A stretch of 64,000 nucleotides of DNA from Lethocerus indicus (lineage: Eukaryota; Arthropoda; Insecta; Hemiptera; Belostomatidae): NCBI GenBank assembly GCA_019843655.1, contig JACDQD010000003.1, positions 24,354,224 through 24,418,223 on the forward strand. Reading direction: 5' to 3'. The notes below the pieces were generated by a model that saw only the letters and a program-made list of their open reading frames with translations, had not been told where the DNA came from and searched no databases. Positions within the stretch are counted from its first letter, which is position 1. Each line of letters opens with the position of its first letter. Positions 25,801-41,356 of the stretch are shown one piece after another. The translations under genes and the position numbers were made by a program.

Positions 25801-28800
25801 ATTAGTTTTCCATTCTGCCCTGCTATGCTCATGAAAAGTTCTTGCAGAAAAATTTCCTCACTAAAGCAAACAGAATATGTTTACAATCCATTACTGCCCC
25901 AGGATATGTTATACTGGGAAACTGAATTCTAAGACTAATCAACTCGCCCTGATAAGGGCCGTATCTCATAAAATATTGTTTATTTATACAGGAGCTCGAC
26001 ATTTGAAGAAGAATTTGGGGCGGGACGCTTACAGTATCTCTCCGGGAAAATACACTTTATTTTAGTCGGCGTGTGTCCCATTATCTTTTCTTAATGGGCT
26101 GCGTGAGGGTCTGTTTCGAATCATTCAAAAACCTTAATGGGTTGTATGCTCTGGTTTCTCTCTGTCTACCTCACGTCCAAGTTAAAAAATGTGGAGCTCC
26201 ATAACGCTCATTCGTTGATGGGCCGAGGAGTTCTTCAATTTAATTTTGTATTAGCATTTAAAATAATGAACAATTAAGTGGCGGTACAGCGAATTTATTA
26301 ATCGGTCCAAATTACATGCCAAAGTCTCTCCTGAGTGGAAATTTGAAATGTACAATATTTTCTCATTTGCATCCGAGTACAAAACTGAAAGTTATACACG
26401 CGTGAGTGGGCGATCATCTTAGTCGATATAAGACTGAAATACAGGCTCCTTTCACAAAGGTTTTTTAAAAGTAGGATTTTATGCCTGATTTCCACATCAC
26501 CTGCTTCGGCATTTCTTCTCCTAACTCCTAAAACATTTATTCTCACCAGTAAAAGTTTAAAAGAAGCAGCTAATTGCTTGAAACTATACAGTTTTAGATC
26601 ATATATTCTGCTCTTAGAAAGGAGTTAATAGAAAGAAGATTGTTCTATGAAAGTAATTACCATTAGGAGCGAGTTCTGTTATATTAATAATGTCGAAGTT
26701 ACCCACTTAGCGTGAGGCATTTTGCCCAGGTTTGCAGGCGCCTCACCTCAGTACTACGTGATGATTTTCGCGTCGCCAACTATTTCGGAGAAAACATTGG
26801 CAGATGTTAACCAGATTATTTTAGCGATTCCAATAAAACGAGGCTTTCTTTTTCTGTTCTCGTTTTCACATTTTTGCTTCTCATCCGTAATTACGAATTT
26901 CGGGGAAAGGCAACGTATAGTTCGGTGGAGCAGAGCCAACGTTCGAAAAAACGATAGAAAGAAACCGACATTCGCGGTTGTTTGAAGAACAATGTTTAAT
27001 TATGTTTGTTTGGAGAATTGAGTTTATATTCGGCTCAGGGCCCTGGGGACCTGTTGCAATCGCTGATCCAATTCAATCCAATCTATTTAAAAACGGTAGG
27101 AACAATCGGAATTGACGTACAACATTTTTCAAGAGTTAGGCATAGCTTACGTACGGTTGGATACGCCTTGATTGATTTATTACCGTCCACAGAGGTGTTT
27201 TGTTTAGCTTTGGAATGTGAGTTACCCGGTTGGTAAGTACCTACTCAGTTCCGTAGATGTGTACACGAGGAGTTATTTTTGCTAGGGTTCTATCCACATG
27301 GGAATGTATACCTCTTTGTAAAATCCACATACGGTACGATTCAAACACTATTAAAATTATTCCATAATTCATTAAACGTGGATATTTATGCTCAAACATC
27401 AGTTTTTGACTTTTAATTTTTATAATTTGTCACCAATTAGCAGAAAAGAATGATAGATGTTATGCCTATTTTTATTTTCCCTTGTGCCTATCCCACGAAA
27501 ATTCATCACCGATCAGAAATTCGAGGGATAATTGGTTCGAAAATAGGAAGTAGCTCTTAAGAGAGGTACCTAGCGGTCAAATGCCGTCATAGACATCTAG
27601 AACAGACATCTGCCTGCTAGATACAGAATAGGTTGGCGATTTTAATGTCTTTTTAATTATTTTCATATGTGGTACGTCGGGTACCTATCTGCTGGGGACA
27701 GGTCTATGATATAAAACCTACTGCCGGAGCAGGTTGGTACACGTCGTTGGGTCAGGTTAAGACATGTCGGACCTAGGAAGGGCTCGATGTACCTGAGCGC
27801 TGAGTCATCCATACCTCTAACGCTTTCCTTTATGCTTTCCCGAAGCTCAACCGACCATCCAGTCAATGTTATATACCTTTACACTCCCCCCGTCCCTTAC
27901 CTCACGCCATGTCTTTCTTGAATCTGGGACCGTTTCCTATCTATGCAATGTCCTCCCCCCCATTTACGTCCCTGGTGGTGGGATGAGGGGAGATATGGGT
28001 GAGGTGGAATTTTCCCAACCATTGTTCGCGGGAGGGGCAAAGCTGTAATTTTTCATACTGTAAATAAATTCGGGGAATAAGAAGCAAAGTATTTACTATT
28101 TGTAATAACCGATTTTCCAATTCCATAATTCATTTCTTCAATTTTTACATTAGTTATCAACTAATGTTTACCTAAGTAGAGTTCGTTTTAATAGGGTAGC
28201 CGTTACAAATTTTAGAAATTAGTCAGGCATTTAACCGTGTAAGGCTCAAAGCATTTTACTTTTTGTTAATACGCTGATTCCATATTTTATGTCGTGGATG
28301 CAGTATGGCAGTAGATTGAAAATGTAATGCTTCGCAACAGATATTTATAGCTAGCCGGTGTACCCAACTTCGCTCGGATGGATCAGGTTTAGAGATTGCC
28401 ATTATAATTCAATCACGCTTTACACACTGTCTTGATGATGGTTTTTGAAACAAATGTTCGGATGTTTCAGTTTTCTGTCCAGACAGAATATCGCAAGAGT
28501 GATGATACCATTTGCAGAATTTGAGCTGGTTAATTTACAACGTATTGGTAACCGTCGAGAATCCGAGAACCTCCCTCCCCCTCTGTATTCTACTTGGTTA
28601 CTTTTCAATCGGGCCGCCTGAAAATCTCCCAGAGCAGGTGGATGAGACATGGCTTCCCCCCCTAGGCCTGGAGGTCTCCCACACGCGTACACAAACTTTC
28701 TTAACACGTTCTGAAAGACCACACGTGGTCTCCATATTGCAAACCTCACTCTCGTCCACGCGACGCCGATATGCACTCCACTCCACTGTCGGGATTTTTT

Positions 28801-29576
28801 TCATATATTTGTGTATATTGATCTTTGCTTATTCTTATTATACTCGCCTCGGTCGCAAACATTTAAAATAGATTTTAAAATTGGATTAATTACGTAATAT
28901 CTTATTAAATACCTTAAAACATTAGATTTTTTTAGACTGTACTTCATGAAATACATGGTCAATTAAAGGAAAACTATATTGAAAATGGGTATGGTAACTA
29001 AAAGTAATTTCGAGCCTCATCTTACTCTCAACAATATTTATTGAACATATTTTAAACTAAATGTAAATCAAAAGCACAGTTTCGGGGAAAACCCGGTCAT
29101 TAAAATGTTATTAGGGGATAAGAGGCATTGTTATTGATAGAAGGTCGGTTAATCATCGATAACGTGTAACTATTTTCTTTGTAGAATAAAACTATTGTTT
29201 CAGTACATTTTGATTGTCCACGGTCAACAAGTCCACGGTTAATAAAATACTAATGCAACCAGACACAAGAGACAGAAGAGGAATATGAAACTGACTTTAA
29301 AAACAAAACATGCAAGTAGACTGGATTCCTAAGTTTATCTATATCCGAATGGAGAATAACCTAATAATATAAATGAGTTCCACTACATCGCATTAACTCT
29401 ATAAGTACATTTAATGGATTAGTATACAAGGATATATATTAACATTTTCATGCGGGAAAAGAAATTATTCTACATAATAATAATAGGTGTTTTAAATTAT
29501 AAGCAGAGAGCAGGAAAAACGGCTATAGAATGAACAGTAGTTCCATTACTGGCGCAGAAACCATACAAAACTAACT

Positions 29577-29579
<3 letters not shown>

Positions 29580-29631
<52 letters not shown>
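29580..29631. repeat. (TA)n microsatellite
   Basis: A TA run of about 52 bases in the gene-poor region. A run of ten C residues lies about 50 bases downstream. Confidence 0.97.
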
Positions 29632-29633
<2 letters not shown>

Positions 29634-32600
29634 GCAATTAGACCTGCAGAGACGTGCAAATGAGCGATGACTTAACCGCCCCCCCCCCCGCCAGCCCAAC
29701 ATGACATGACATGACTCAACCTGCCTCGCGTTCTTGTTGGCAGCGCGACCGTGAATAAATGTTATGTAGCCAAGCTTCGGAACTAACGAAAAAAAACCCT
29801 AAGGAATTTCTTAAGATGAGGAATTATATTGTCTAATGTAATCGCTCGTTCAAATATAACTTTTACGTAAAATGGAAATAGGTAGAAACCAATTTATAGG
29901 AAAAAAGAAGGAATATTAAATTATTTAATGCCTATTTCCTATTTCTTATTTGACTATTATATTCGACTATATTTTACAAAAATTATAATTAACGCAATCG
30001 CAGTTTTAATAAAACTGCACTGTTCCGTCTAGTTTTCTATATATCCAGTTGTTAACATCAAACTAAATAGCGCACGAATTTCATTATTCGTATGAAAGGA
30101 AAACTAAACTGCAGACAAAATTAAAGCTCCATTTTAATACATGCGGTGTACAGACACGATCAGTTGAAATGTAGAAATTATTGGTATTTTCGAAATGAGG
30201 AAGTTACGAACAATCTTTGCGTATTAAATTACTGTTCATATAAATTTTATAGCTTACATATTTGATATGTATGTTTTATTGTGTGGATTTGATATTTTTA
30301 AATATGTGGGCAATGATGTTTTTCTTCTCCCTGTGTACCATGTCTATCGGATTTTTCAAATAATTTTTCAGTTTCGTGAAATGGTATGTGGAGACTGTTG
30401 GTTCTAGTGTCAGGGCGTTATCCCCGGCGATTTAAGATTGTAGGCTCGGTTTTTCAACCGAGAACTCTGTACATGTAACGAATTATTTAACGAAGTCGGT
30501 GTGCAATTGGAGCGGTAAAGTGGGATGTTGGGAGGAAGGGCAGGAAGTGGAACGCTTCCTTCTCCAAGGCCACTCCGTCGTTCTGACCCAGAGCAGTTCT
30601 GTTCAGGGGGCAGCTCTGGCTACTTACTCCCCTTACCTATTCAGACTAACTTTAGATTAAAACGTGACCACTTCTATGTCGGAATATTCTCAGTCTTTGC
30701 TAAAAGACCCGACCCATTTGCAGCGGGTGCCGAGTGATTTATAAAGTAAAAATCTTTCCATATTTTCTCAAAATGACTGATACCCGTTAACAATAATGCA
30801 GAGATACGCTTTGAAAAACTCATTTGGTAATTTTTAATTACCTTTAATGTTGCATAGGGCCTTGAGTTGCCCATCAGAACAAATGGAACAGGATTACAGG
30901 CTTTCCAAAATGAGGAATTAATCATTCATTTTTCTATGTAAAATGAGTATGTCCTAGAATAAACTGGGCTCGGACCCAAGATACCCAAAAAACCCCCTTA
31001 CTAATGTGTTTCTAAAAACAACTTACACTGATTATTAAAAGGCAGAACATTAATATGTAACAGCGCTCATTCTTTTTAGTACCACTTGGTTAAACATTAT
31101 GTAGGGGAATTCGCTCGAAATACTATTTAGTATCAACAATTTCTTGGCTCCTCTTGATATTACATTAATTACCCGGGAAGGGGTCCTGCAGAGAAATTTG
31201 GTAATCACTCGCGACTTCTCGTTTTTATGTTTTCGCGTTTTCAAACCCCATGTTTCAGCGTATACACTTAAAACACGTTTTCCGTATTAGCTGCTTATAC
31301 AGTTGAAGACCTCGTTACTGCCCGCTGCTGTATACTATTTGTTTGTGGAAAAAATATCAGGTATGCCTCAACAGAGCATGTATGGATATATTTCGTAATG
31401 AATATTAATTACTGTCATTCTTAATTAATTGATCAGGTTTTATCAATTCTGGAGAATGTCTATTGTAGCGAATAAATAATTAACATACGAAAGTAATCTT
31501 TCTGATTTATTCAACTTCTTTACCGCTGAAATCTTGATTGCTTAAATAACATTATGGACAAGGCCATTACTTCGGGCATAATTAAGGGCATTCAAATTCC
31601 CTGCAGTATTTGTGACTCAATATCAAAATAGTACATCAAGAACAGAAAATAAGAGAACCAAAATAACGTTATAATTACTAAAGTCGAACCTTTACAGACC
31701 ATAGACTATTTTGTAACGGTACCCACTACGCTACTGGATACTACATACAGCTGCTGCAAATGTAAAGAACCATTTTTTAATTGTCCCTTACGCGGATTGA
31801 TTACGGCGGTTTATTACTGATATTGTCTCCAACGATGTCCAAAAATAATTAATTGAATTAAACATAGACACGAGTCTTACGCAAATTCTGCATAGTAGGG
31901 AGAACAATGCAGTAGTTATATTGTGATGTTGGTCAGATTTTACAGAGTAGGGTTCGGACACGGGTTAAGTCCAAGCCGGTAAGGCGAAGCTTGGACGGTG
32001 CTGAAGTCTCGCGGTGGTCCAACTCAACTAAACTCCTTCACTATTCTCTACAAGTCAGCCTTTTCGTAGGCACGTCTGTTTTTTCCCCTCTTGTTTTTCG
32101 TGGTTGGCCCCCTTCTTCTTTTTATCCCTTATTTATTTATTTTTATTATTCTACGCTCTCTCCGCTCTTCGCTTTCCACTCTTTTTTTTCTACCGTTCCT
32201 TCCCTTTCGAGAGGATGGTAGCCTCCCCCCCCTTAATTGATTGTTCTCTCCAGGTGAGGCGAAGCACAAATGTCTCGCTTCGAAACAAAAGATGATGCCG
32301 GCTCGATGGCTCGATTCTAATTTGTTGAAAAATGAGAAATCGCAACTTTATCCGATGTACTGTTAGTCAACATTCGGGCTAAATATCAGTTATGGGTCTC
32401 TAGGTTGTAGAGAAACTGCGAGTTTCCAAAGTTCATCCGTTTCTTCAGTATTTCATGAACTTCAAGTTCAACTTTCATCTAAAGAAAACTATGCTGCTCC
32501 GTCAGCCGGAAAAATATTGTTGAAAAAGCCATTCTTTTCTTCACAACCTGTAATATCTATAGAGCAGTACTTCCTGTAAAATTCACTTAGGGAAAACTAT

Positions 32601-35600
32601 ATTTTTATTGACGGAAAAAATTGCGTAATATTGTACCATCAGAGCACTGATATTGCAGAAATTACTTTACGGAATGCTCGCTGTGGGTAAATTCATAATA
32701 GCATTTCACGTATTCAAAATTGCCAAAATAATCCTGAATTATTCCTGACAATCAGACAATAATTAATCCGTAGACTGGGAAAACATGGGGATGCAACGAA
32801 TTTTCTCTTATTTGTTCATTGGCGTATATACACGTCAGAATAGACATGTATGAATCCCTCGTAATTATTTACCTAATATCTCGGAATGCTCGGAAAGAGG
32901 ACTTTCTTTAATGAAATAACATGATATAACTTGAATATTGTATAAGAGTTATAATCTGAAGCTATTCTCCGGAGTTGGCAGGGTCCGTTTCTCGATCGGA
33001 ATGTTCCTGTTTCCTATGCATTGGGTGATGTCCAAGCCGCGATACCGGCCATTTGTGGTCGATTCCAGAGGATAGTTCAAAGTTCCCCCTGGTAAAGTGA
33101 ATTCCTTTCCCAACCTTCTGGTTTTAGTTGATTCAATTAAGAATGCTGTTAGAATTCATGATGCTGGGTTGTGGCCAAAGAAAGTTCCTGATCCTGAACG
33201 TAAGAATTTTCAAAACTTGATAGTTACTTGTGAATAGAAGTAGACTAGTTACGGCATCAGCTCAGTGTAATCCGGCAGGGATGAACTTTTCTTTTATTTT
33301 TTATATTACCCCAGAATTTATCTATTGACTAAGGCGTAATGCCGAAACCTGTATACCAGTGAACGAAAGATTGAATATAGGGACATGTTACAACCAAATA
33401 ACAATTCGATTAATCAAAATAATTTCAAACGAAACTGTGCAAACAAATAATTTATGGCAATCTGCATTATTGTTGTCTGTAGTCCTGTGATCCACACCCG
33501 CGTGACCAGTGTTCGGTAGAATTAAACGGCATCCAGCGATAAGAAGACGGTGTAAAAACAAAAGTTAGTGGAAACCAACATTCCCAAATGAATGGATTAA
33601 TTCAAATTTCAAATTCCTTGCAACCAACATCTTTAGGAAATGTATATTGAATACATGGATTTAAAAATGTTTGTGACATACATATTTGAATAATGGTTAT
33701 TGAAAATCAATGGAATCATTTCGGCGCAATGCCATTTTCAGAAATTTGGAACATCCAAGTGCACGCGATTCAGCGATAAAACGGGTTGATATTAGGGCCG
33801 ATAGCGTTATGGTCGAGGGGGGAATTAATAGCGCCAGCCAACAGGTCCGGGGGTCGCCCCGTAGTTGGAACAACGCATATACACTTAGGGCAAATCTGTT
33901 CACGGGAAGGACTAGGCCTAAAGCGAAAATGGGCACCTCCTCCTCAGTTCAGTTTCTTCAATTAGCCAAGAGCAAGAATGCAGAAATAGTCTGAGCCAGT
34001 TCCTAAATGCGTACATGGAGAAAAGTGACGGGTTCGAACTGATCGACACCGTATCATTTAAAATAATTATTCCTCGATAGATATTCACCAGCAGTTAATC
34101 AGACCAATGCTCTCAAATAATTTTGGGGAAATGAATATCCAATATGCCAAAGTATTTGATAAATAGGTGGAAACTTCACTAACCTCAATAAGTTTTACTC
34201 CTAAAATAAATATTTATATTCGTCTGTAGTAATCTCGCTTCGGATTTCATCATATAATAAAACAAAGGGTACCGCCGAACGAAATACGCAATTCGTGCGG
34301 CAGCCTTATTGTATCTATCTTCTAGAAGCGCTGGTGTAGACTTTGATTGTTTGAACAATTGGCAGATTAGGGGGCTCAAGTTATAGTGATTTCATCGGAA
34401 TCATTGAAAACCTCGTATCACCATTCTCGATTTCCTGTTTCCCCGGTCTACTTATCTATCTCGGAGGCATTGTCCACACACTGATGTGGGATTTGACTGG
34501 AGTTTACTCAACTTTATCTCGACAATCCGTTGTCTGGGCCAAAACCATTGCCGTCCTACGATAGTCCACTGTTAGACTGTCAGGTCTCTTCGTCAACTCA
34601 TTTCCACTCGATTGGGTCTTCATCTGTGATTACGTTTATAAATCTGAGTCATCCGTTGTGCCGTGGTCAAGTGCGAACTCTAACAGGAAAAGTGCTGAAC
34701 TCGGTTTCCTAGGGAATGTCAGTACGTGAGTAACGTCTGTCATGTATATATTTTTCGACTTCAGCTAATATATCGAAGGTTTCATTTAAAATGCTATTTT
34801 TTACTCTTTATCCGTATTATCAAATACGGAAATATCTACGCGAAATACTAACGCAGTTCCATACTCATTGGTGTTCGAGACCGACAGTACGCTAACGTCA
34901 GTAGATTTTTTTTCAATTGCACTGCAAGTATTTGCTTCGTGACCTAAAAGTGACAGATAGGCAGAAATATCGCTAATTGTACCGAAAGGTCTGATTCGAA
35001 TGTCGTGCGTACATTCTATAATATAGCGGTCTAGGAATAACTAGCAATTGGAATCGCAATTATCAAACTTAAAGTTCAGATATATATGAACGTCCTTTCC
35101 AATATCCAAATCCTGTTGTCTCAATGAATATTAATTGTTTTCTTCGGTACTTATTGTATGAAGTTTCCATATCGATAATTCTTGTAGATGATTCACCACA
35201 CCCTATGAATTAAGTTTGATGACACTGGCTGGTTATTATATAACTATAAGTTTGATTTCGAATATATTATCCGAATAAAGTTTCGGGGTTTCCTTCATAT
35301 GACAGCTAGTAAACCTGAATTGCCAATTGAATTTAATAACAGCACAGCTCCACATTGGTGAAATTTTATTCGGATACGTGTTTCTTAGAAATAATACCGA
35401 CATGCTCTTTTTTAATTACTTATTCAATCGACACTTATATTCCACTTATCTTACAAATTAATATTCGTTTACTGCAGTTCAATGCAGTAATCCTTCTAGG
35501 CGACGGGGAAAAGTTCCTTTTTCCGATGGTAGAACCATTTAGATGAAGACAATTGGGAGTTTAGATGCTAGGATTTCAAGAGCGACGCGAGCTTATCGCG

Positions 35601-38031
35601 GCAGTCGCTCGCACGCACAGAAACTCTGTGATAGTACTGTTGAAATAGAGAGATTACTAGGACACTAGAACTTGTTAAGTGCTTTGGCAAATGTGAGGCG
35701 GGAGCATTTCTCTGTTCCTCAAGTTCCTCCTCTATGTATTTTACAAACCAATTGGCATCTGAAATTGCTTGGCTCTGTATTGACGGCCGCTGTATCTTAA
35801 TGCCGCAATATTAACAAAACCTGCCCGATTATAGGTTCTGATATCTAGCACTTCATAAAATATATTGTAATATGATATAATTCAATAAATCATAAATGTT
35901 GATGCAAGTGTTGAATTAAAAAAATGAAGCTCTTCGCGTATAACTAAATCGAAATGGTTCGATTATTGCACAGTATTCACCGCGTATCGCGTTTTTGACA
36001 CCTCCTTTCGAAGATATTTAACGCAATTTTATTATCATGGATATCGTCGTTGTAAATTAAATCCGAGTCGTACAATGAAATATTCAAATGAGTTAGCTAC
36101 TGCGTATGTATCCGACAACTGTTCATTAGAATCTATGGGAGGCATAATGGTCCCGCGGTCATCACTCGGATCAAACTCGGTTTTATTAACTTAAACACCA
36201 ATTACATGTGTTCTTCTTACTTACCGGATGTTCTTTATTCTTCCGTTCGCGGAGGTTTTTATGTTTGCCAGCCGGGCTTTCATGGCCAACATAACTCGGT
36301 AAAATCGTTATTATTTCGATGCGAGCACACTGTGTCGGATCACGAAACCGCAAGCGTCTGCGGTCAGGCATCTCGGACGTACCGGCGTTAAATTGATAAC
36401 TTAAATAAACTGATTATCATCCTACTTAATAAGTTCAGTCTGAGTTCCTTTCAGTGTATATGATTGGGGACCGCTGTCCTAAGACTGAAAGGCTGGGCCT
36501 GTAAGACGACGTTTGGAAATATTAACAGCCGACACCGATTGAATGAGAGAATATTTGATTTGAATAAATCCTCTAAAAGTTCTAGAAAAATGCAAAATCC
36601 TTAATACAACGGAAACTTTCAGTTATTTACTAAATAATAAATGATGGGGGAATGGCCCTACAGCCAGTTAATTTTGGGGATAATTGATTCCCGATATAAT
36701 TCACAATGATATGACGCTTATGACGCTCGTGGTCCGCCCAACGTGCATATTCAATTTTTTAAAATTAAAATTTTAGTTTAGCGGATATTTACATTGACGC
36801 ATGAGCTTAGATTCATAACCCCCCTATGTTAGTTTGCTTAAAACGAATTAAAAAGAGTGTTAAAAAATAATTGTTAAGGTTTTCTGAAAAGAAGAATTGT
36901 AGGTCTTGTTGGTCAGACGATGGAGCATAAAAGGGGAGGAAGTGACTCCGTGTGTGGGCCGGGATGCGTGTCCTTTGCTCCTGTTCGTCTTTTTGTTTCT
37001 TATTCTGTCTTTTTTTCTAGACTTCTCTTTACCTGCAGCAGTTACGTAATTATTGATTCGTAAAGAGGGACGGATTGATCGACACGAAATAGGCCTTAGG
37101 ACGTTGAATGGCTTAAACGCCGACGCATTTTGTGTGTGCCGACGCAGCTTTACTATTAGTAGACGCTACGTTGTAATTGGCTGAGTTAATGTAAAGCAAT
37201 TATGAATTAAAACATTTGATAGAAAACATAACGCTGATTTTATAGTAACTTCTTTTCTCTGGAAATTGATTATTAGAAATTTATTAGTTCTATACTACTA
37301 GGTGAAAGATCTTCTTCCTTGTTAGTAAGCAATTAAACGCTTTAAAGTTATATAAACTAAAGTGAGGGTTTTAAAGTAACTGACCTTCTGTGATTGATTT
37401 ACTCATGCACCTCTCTAGCTCTTGTCAGTCCCTATTTAGTGATTTGTATCTTCTGCCTGAGTTAACGAGGTTTTAATGTAAATCCATTTATAATTGCGCC
37501 CCTAACTGTAGCTTGATATAAGTTTACCCATTTACTTAACTTCCTTCATAATAAAGTGCTTTGTAATTATTATTTAAAGCATATAGACAAATATTATTAT
37601 TTTAACATATGTCTCTTACAAGCTTTCTAAATTTTGATTTAAACATTTATATAATAATTAGTATGTAAGGAACAAGAATTTTTAAGATTATTTAAATCAT
37701 GAGGTCATTTTCCTTCACTGTTTGCGATTTTTTAGTGCTATAAATCAGCAATTAGCTAATCGGGTTGGATCTGGAATGAAAAACTTGTCCTCCATTTTCT
37801 TGACGAGAAGAAGATAAAGATTTAACTAAACTGACTTATTGAATGAGTGGAGTCGAAATTATACCACTGATATTCCGAATGCACGCAGTGTCCACTCACT
37901 ATTCTAACGAATTGTGGAGAGAAATTGTAAAGTGTTGAAGATGAAGAGGACCATAGGGCCAACACGAGCCACGTTGATTAATTCAAGTCTATTATTCCCA
38001 ATTAGCTAGCTATACCACCCTGCCATCCTTC

Positions 38032-38345
<314 letters not shown>

Positions 38346-40850
38346 TCACTTTGTCTCCCTCTGTATTATTTCATTGTAATAATTAAATGGTACTGAATAT
38401 TGGCTCCTTCTAACTTAACAGCTGCAGCATTAATCGTTTATTCGACTATTTATCGAAATGAAGAGATCGTCTGTACGGTCTAAGACAGAGATATGAAGAC
38501 TTGTAGTCTTCATACTTGTAATTTCAAAAATGTTCTAGTTGAAACTGCATAGAAAAGCCATGCATCTACAGGCTTCTGTTTAACCTAAAAGTTGTCCCTT
38601 TTTTTGCGGTAGTAAGATTTCATAGAACATTCGCATAAAGCTAGGCAGGAAGTTTATGAAAGAACAGGGTTGGCGGAAACAAATATGAAACCACGTGTTT
38701 GCATTCGTTTTGAATTACATTAATCTGCACATATTATATACTACGTATGATATACTTAAATTTTGGTATAATATTACAAATTTGTATAGCATGTACACAT
38801 TTGTAAGAGCGAACGATATTTACAACGATTGCAAACGATTGCAAAGTTCAAATGCGATATTCGTTCATCTCTAATTTGGGGTCGGGATTTAGGATGGGGT
38901 TCTTCTGTTGGTAAGCATCTGGAAAAAATGTCCGATTCGACCTTCGACTTCTTTCATTTATTATACTGAGTTCAGAACCGCTCATTTCAACATAATGAGA
39001 TTGAAAATCGGATGAACAGAGAAAATTCTCAGCGTAACGGAAAGCGGAAAAGCAATGAGACGAGTCCCCTTTATACTGTATTTCGATTTTCTTAATACAT
39101 TCAAGCCTGAATCGTAACCGAAAGTAAAAACTAAAACATTTATCATCGCGAAACATGTTTGCAGCACCAAGGCGTTGCACCAAATCCAGCAATATAATGA
39201 ATTTCATCAACTTAGCGTACTTGTCTCATGCATTCATATAACATTATGAATGGAAACGATGCTTCATGTTTCTTATATACGTATTTACATAGAGGTGTAT
39301 ACACGTATTTAGGTAAATAAATATTAGTCGATCGTTTTGTGATAATTCACTTCTTAGTAAAGGCAAGATCAGTTTATAGCTCACTTTTTGATATCCATAT
39401 AGCAGGCACTTTATTCAGGCCACGAAACGAAAAAAAATTGTTCAATAAAATGTTCTTTTTTTTATAGCTATCGTTGTTTTCTAAAAACCTTTGTTTGCGG
39501 GATTGTTTAAGAAAAGCCGGAAATGGTAACGGGCGAAGTGCCACTTCCGGTCCGGGAAATGGGCTCGAAATCTAATCGCGACTTGTCATCTTGATGAGTA
39601 TAAAAACATAAGTATGAAACTAGATCAATATTCAATAATTACTTGTATTGGATAATACCCTTTATTGAAGCAGAACGCTTACTAAATTATTCAGTATTTG
39701 TTCTTGGTAGTCTAATTGGGGATATTTAAAATTGAGATTTGTAAATCAAATCATAATATATACTAATAATTATACGATATTATAATAATCGTATAATTGT
39801 ATATAATCGTATCATTAATTTTTATGCTCGTGTTGTATTAGGATTGTCTGTTTTGACCATTACAATAGGTCGGTCCGAAAGACCGCAAAATGGTTATGGT
39901 AATTAATCTCAAAATATGTGTCATATCGGAGGATAGGTGCACAACATTTTTTTCTTGTCTCGGTTGCTTTATATAAGGACTTAATGGACAAAATAACAGT
40001 CGTTAACCAAGACAGGATTAATTCCGACTTATCTACTTTATCAGTAACTTCGAGAGTAATTACTCCCCTAATACTTTATTCTCTGTGGCGGCTTTGTGGA
40101 GCTCTCACACCTGCCCACACCAATTTCGAATATGACTTATGTACCCGCTACTAGAATGAAATCTCTGAATTTCACAGAGAGTTCACAGAACGAAACTGAA
40201 TTACAATGATTCCGTCCTGTCTTAACGTGAAGCTCTCAAACGGCCCGGCTCGCAATACCGTTGCTCGTCCGTCGGTGAAATTAATACAAATAACCGACTT
40301 TTCCACCAACCTCCGCTACTCTTTTACTCTTCACTGTATCTATTCCTGTTTGGTTACATACCATTGAAATGTTTTTTGTTCACCATGTATTGATGTACCC
40401 GCTTCGCCGAGATCCATCTTATTTTTTACAGTAGTCTTTCATTTATATCCCCGGAGAATTGGTATATGTCCTCGTAAGATGTGAAGTGTCATGTGGCATA
40501 GACTGACTACGGCCGATTACCACCGTTCTAACTAAAAGGATAAGTTCAAGTCAAAAGACTCGAATCGAATTATTATTTGTGTCATCGGAACAGAATAAAG
40601 AAATATATCGGTATTTTCAATCGATTGTGTACTTTACAGGGTTCCTATTCGCTCGTATATATGTGTACCTGTACCATGAGTATTAAATGAATACAGCATG
40701 TACTAAAAAGGCGATCGGAACAGGGCCCGAGGACGGGCCAATTTTTCAAGGGCTAAGGTGTCGGTAAACAATATAGAGAAAACCTGCCTAGACGCGAAAA
40801 ATTAAAAAAAAATTAATAACTATAGAGTAAAACCGAAGGGAATAGTAAAT
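38346..40850. other. AT-rich stretch with no supported gene
   Basis: Only short frames. An 11-base-arm hairpin lies at 39768-39798. Nothing else was recognised. Confidence 0.5.
39768..39798. repeat. AT-rich hairpin with 11-bp arms
   Basis: The arms aattatacgat and atcgtataatt are perfect reverse complements around a 9-base AT loop. A third related element, ataatcgtat, follows about 10 bases later. Confidence 0.7.
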
Positions 40851-41356
40851 GGTGCGGAGAGAGAGGAATAAGAGAAGGAGCGACGGAGAGAAAGGTAAGG
40901 TAATGGGGTAGGAAGAGAAGGAGGAGAGGAGAGGAGCGGTGGAGAGAATGAGCGCATTGATTACTAACGGCTGTTGCCAAGCGGTGGTGAGCGGTGGAAG
41001 GAGGGCCCGGATTGGGCGAGGCGCGGCCAATGGGGAGCGGCGACACAAAATCAGCTGACCCGGTCAGGGCCCCCTCCCCGTGCCGCCGCCGAGCTCCCAC
41101 CATTGTGTACCTGTCAACCGGCCGGTAAACACTCGGCAGCCGCTCTCTCTTACACTTATTTCGAGTTCGATTCGCGCCCAGTTCTCATTATAACGCTCAT
41201 CCTCCCCGTCGCTCGTATCGGATGTCGCGCAGTTGAAAATATAGCGGGCCGAAAATATAAAAGAAAAAATATACTACGCCCTAACCCACCGTCGGCCGAA
41301 CATCCGCGGACTTTTTTAAAATTTGTCTTCCGGGCAAGATTAAATTCAATTCTAAA
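40850..41356 (+). promoter_or_regulatory. Probable distal promoter and 5' UTR of charybde
   Basis: A GC-rich, CpG-containing segment directly upstream of the first coding exon. It includes a CCAAT element (gcggccaatggggagcgg, near 41026) and a consensus TATAAAAG at 41256-41263. That box would place transcription initiation near 41285-41295, leaving a 5' UTR of about 65-70 bases. TATA-containing promoters suit a stress-inducible gene; the assignment is inferred. Confidence 0.5.

Larger units (their letters stand above)
17900..37980. other. About 20 kb gene-poor region
   Basis: The longest frames are about 80-120 codons and occur on both strands at chance level, without recognisable domains, coherent splice sites or codon bias. 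Base composition fluctuates, with GC-richer patches near 21.2-21.4, 23.6-24.0, 27.7-28.0 and 28.5-28.8 kb. It may carry distal regulatory DNA for charybde or noncoding exons. I see no intact transposon. Confidence 0.55.

Noticed and set aside
25547..25932. Overlapping frames of 79 and 105 codons on the plus strand
   Set aside because: AT-rich Phe/Ser/Leu/Lys composition, overlapping in different frames, no family resemblance.
28420..28871. Frames of about 118 codons on opposite strands
   Set aside because: Mutually antisense, low-complexity Ser/Thr/Arg content and no splice signals that extend them.
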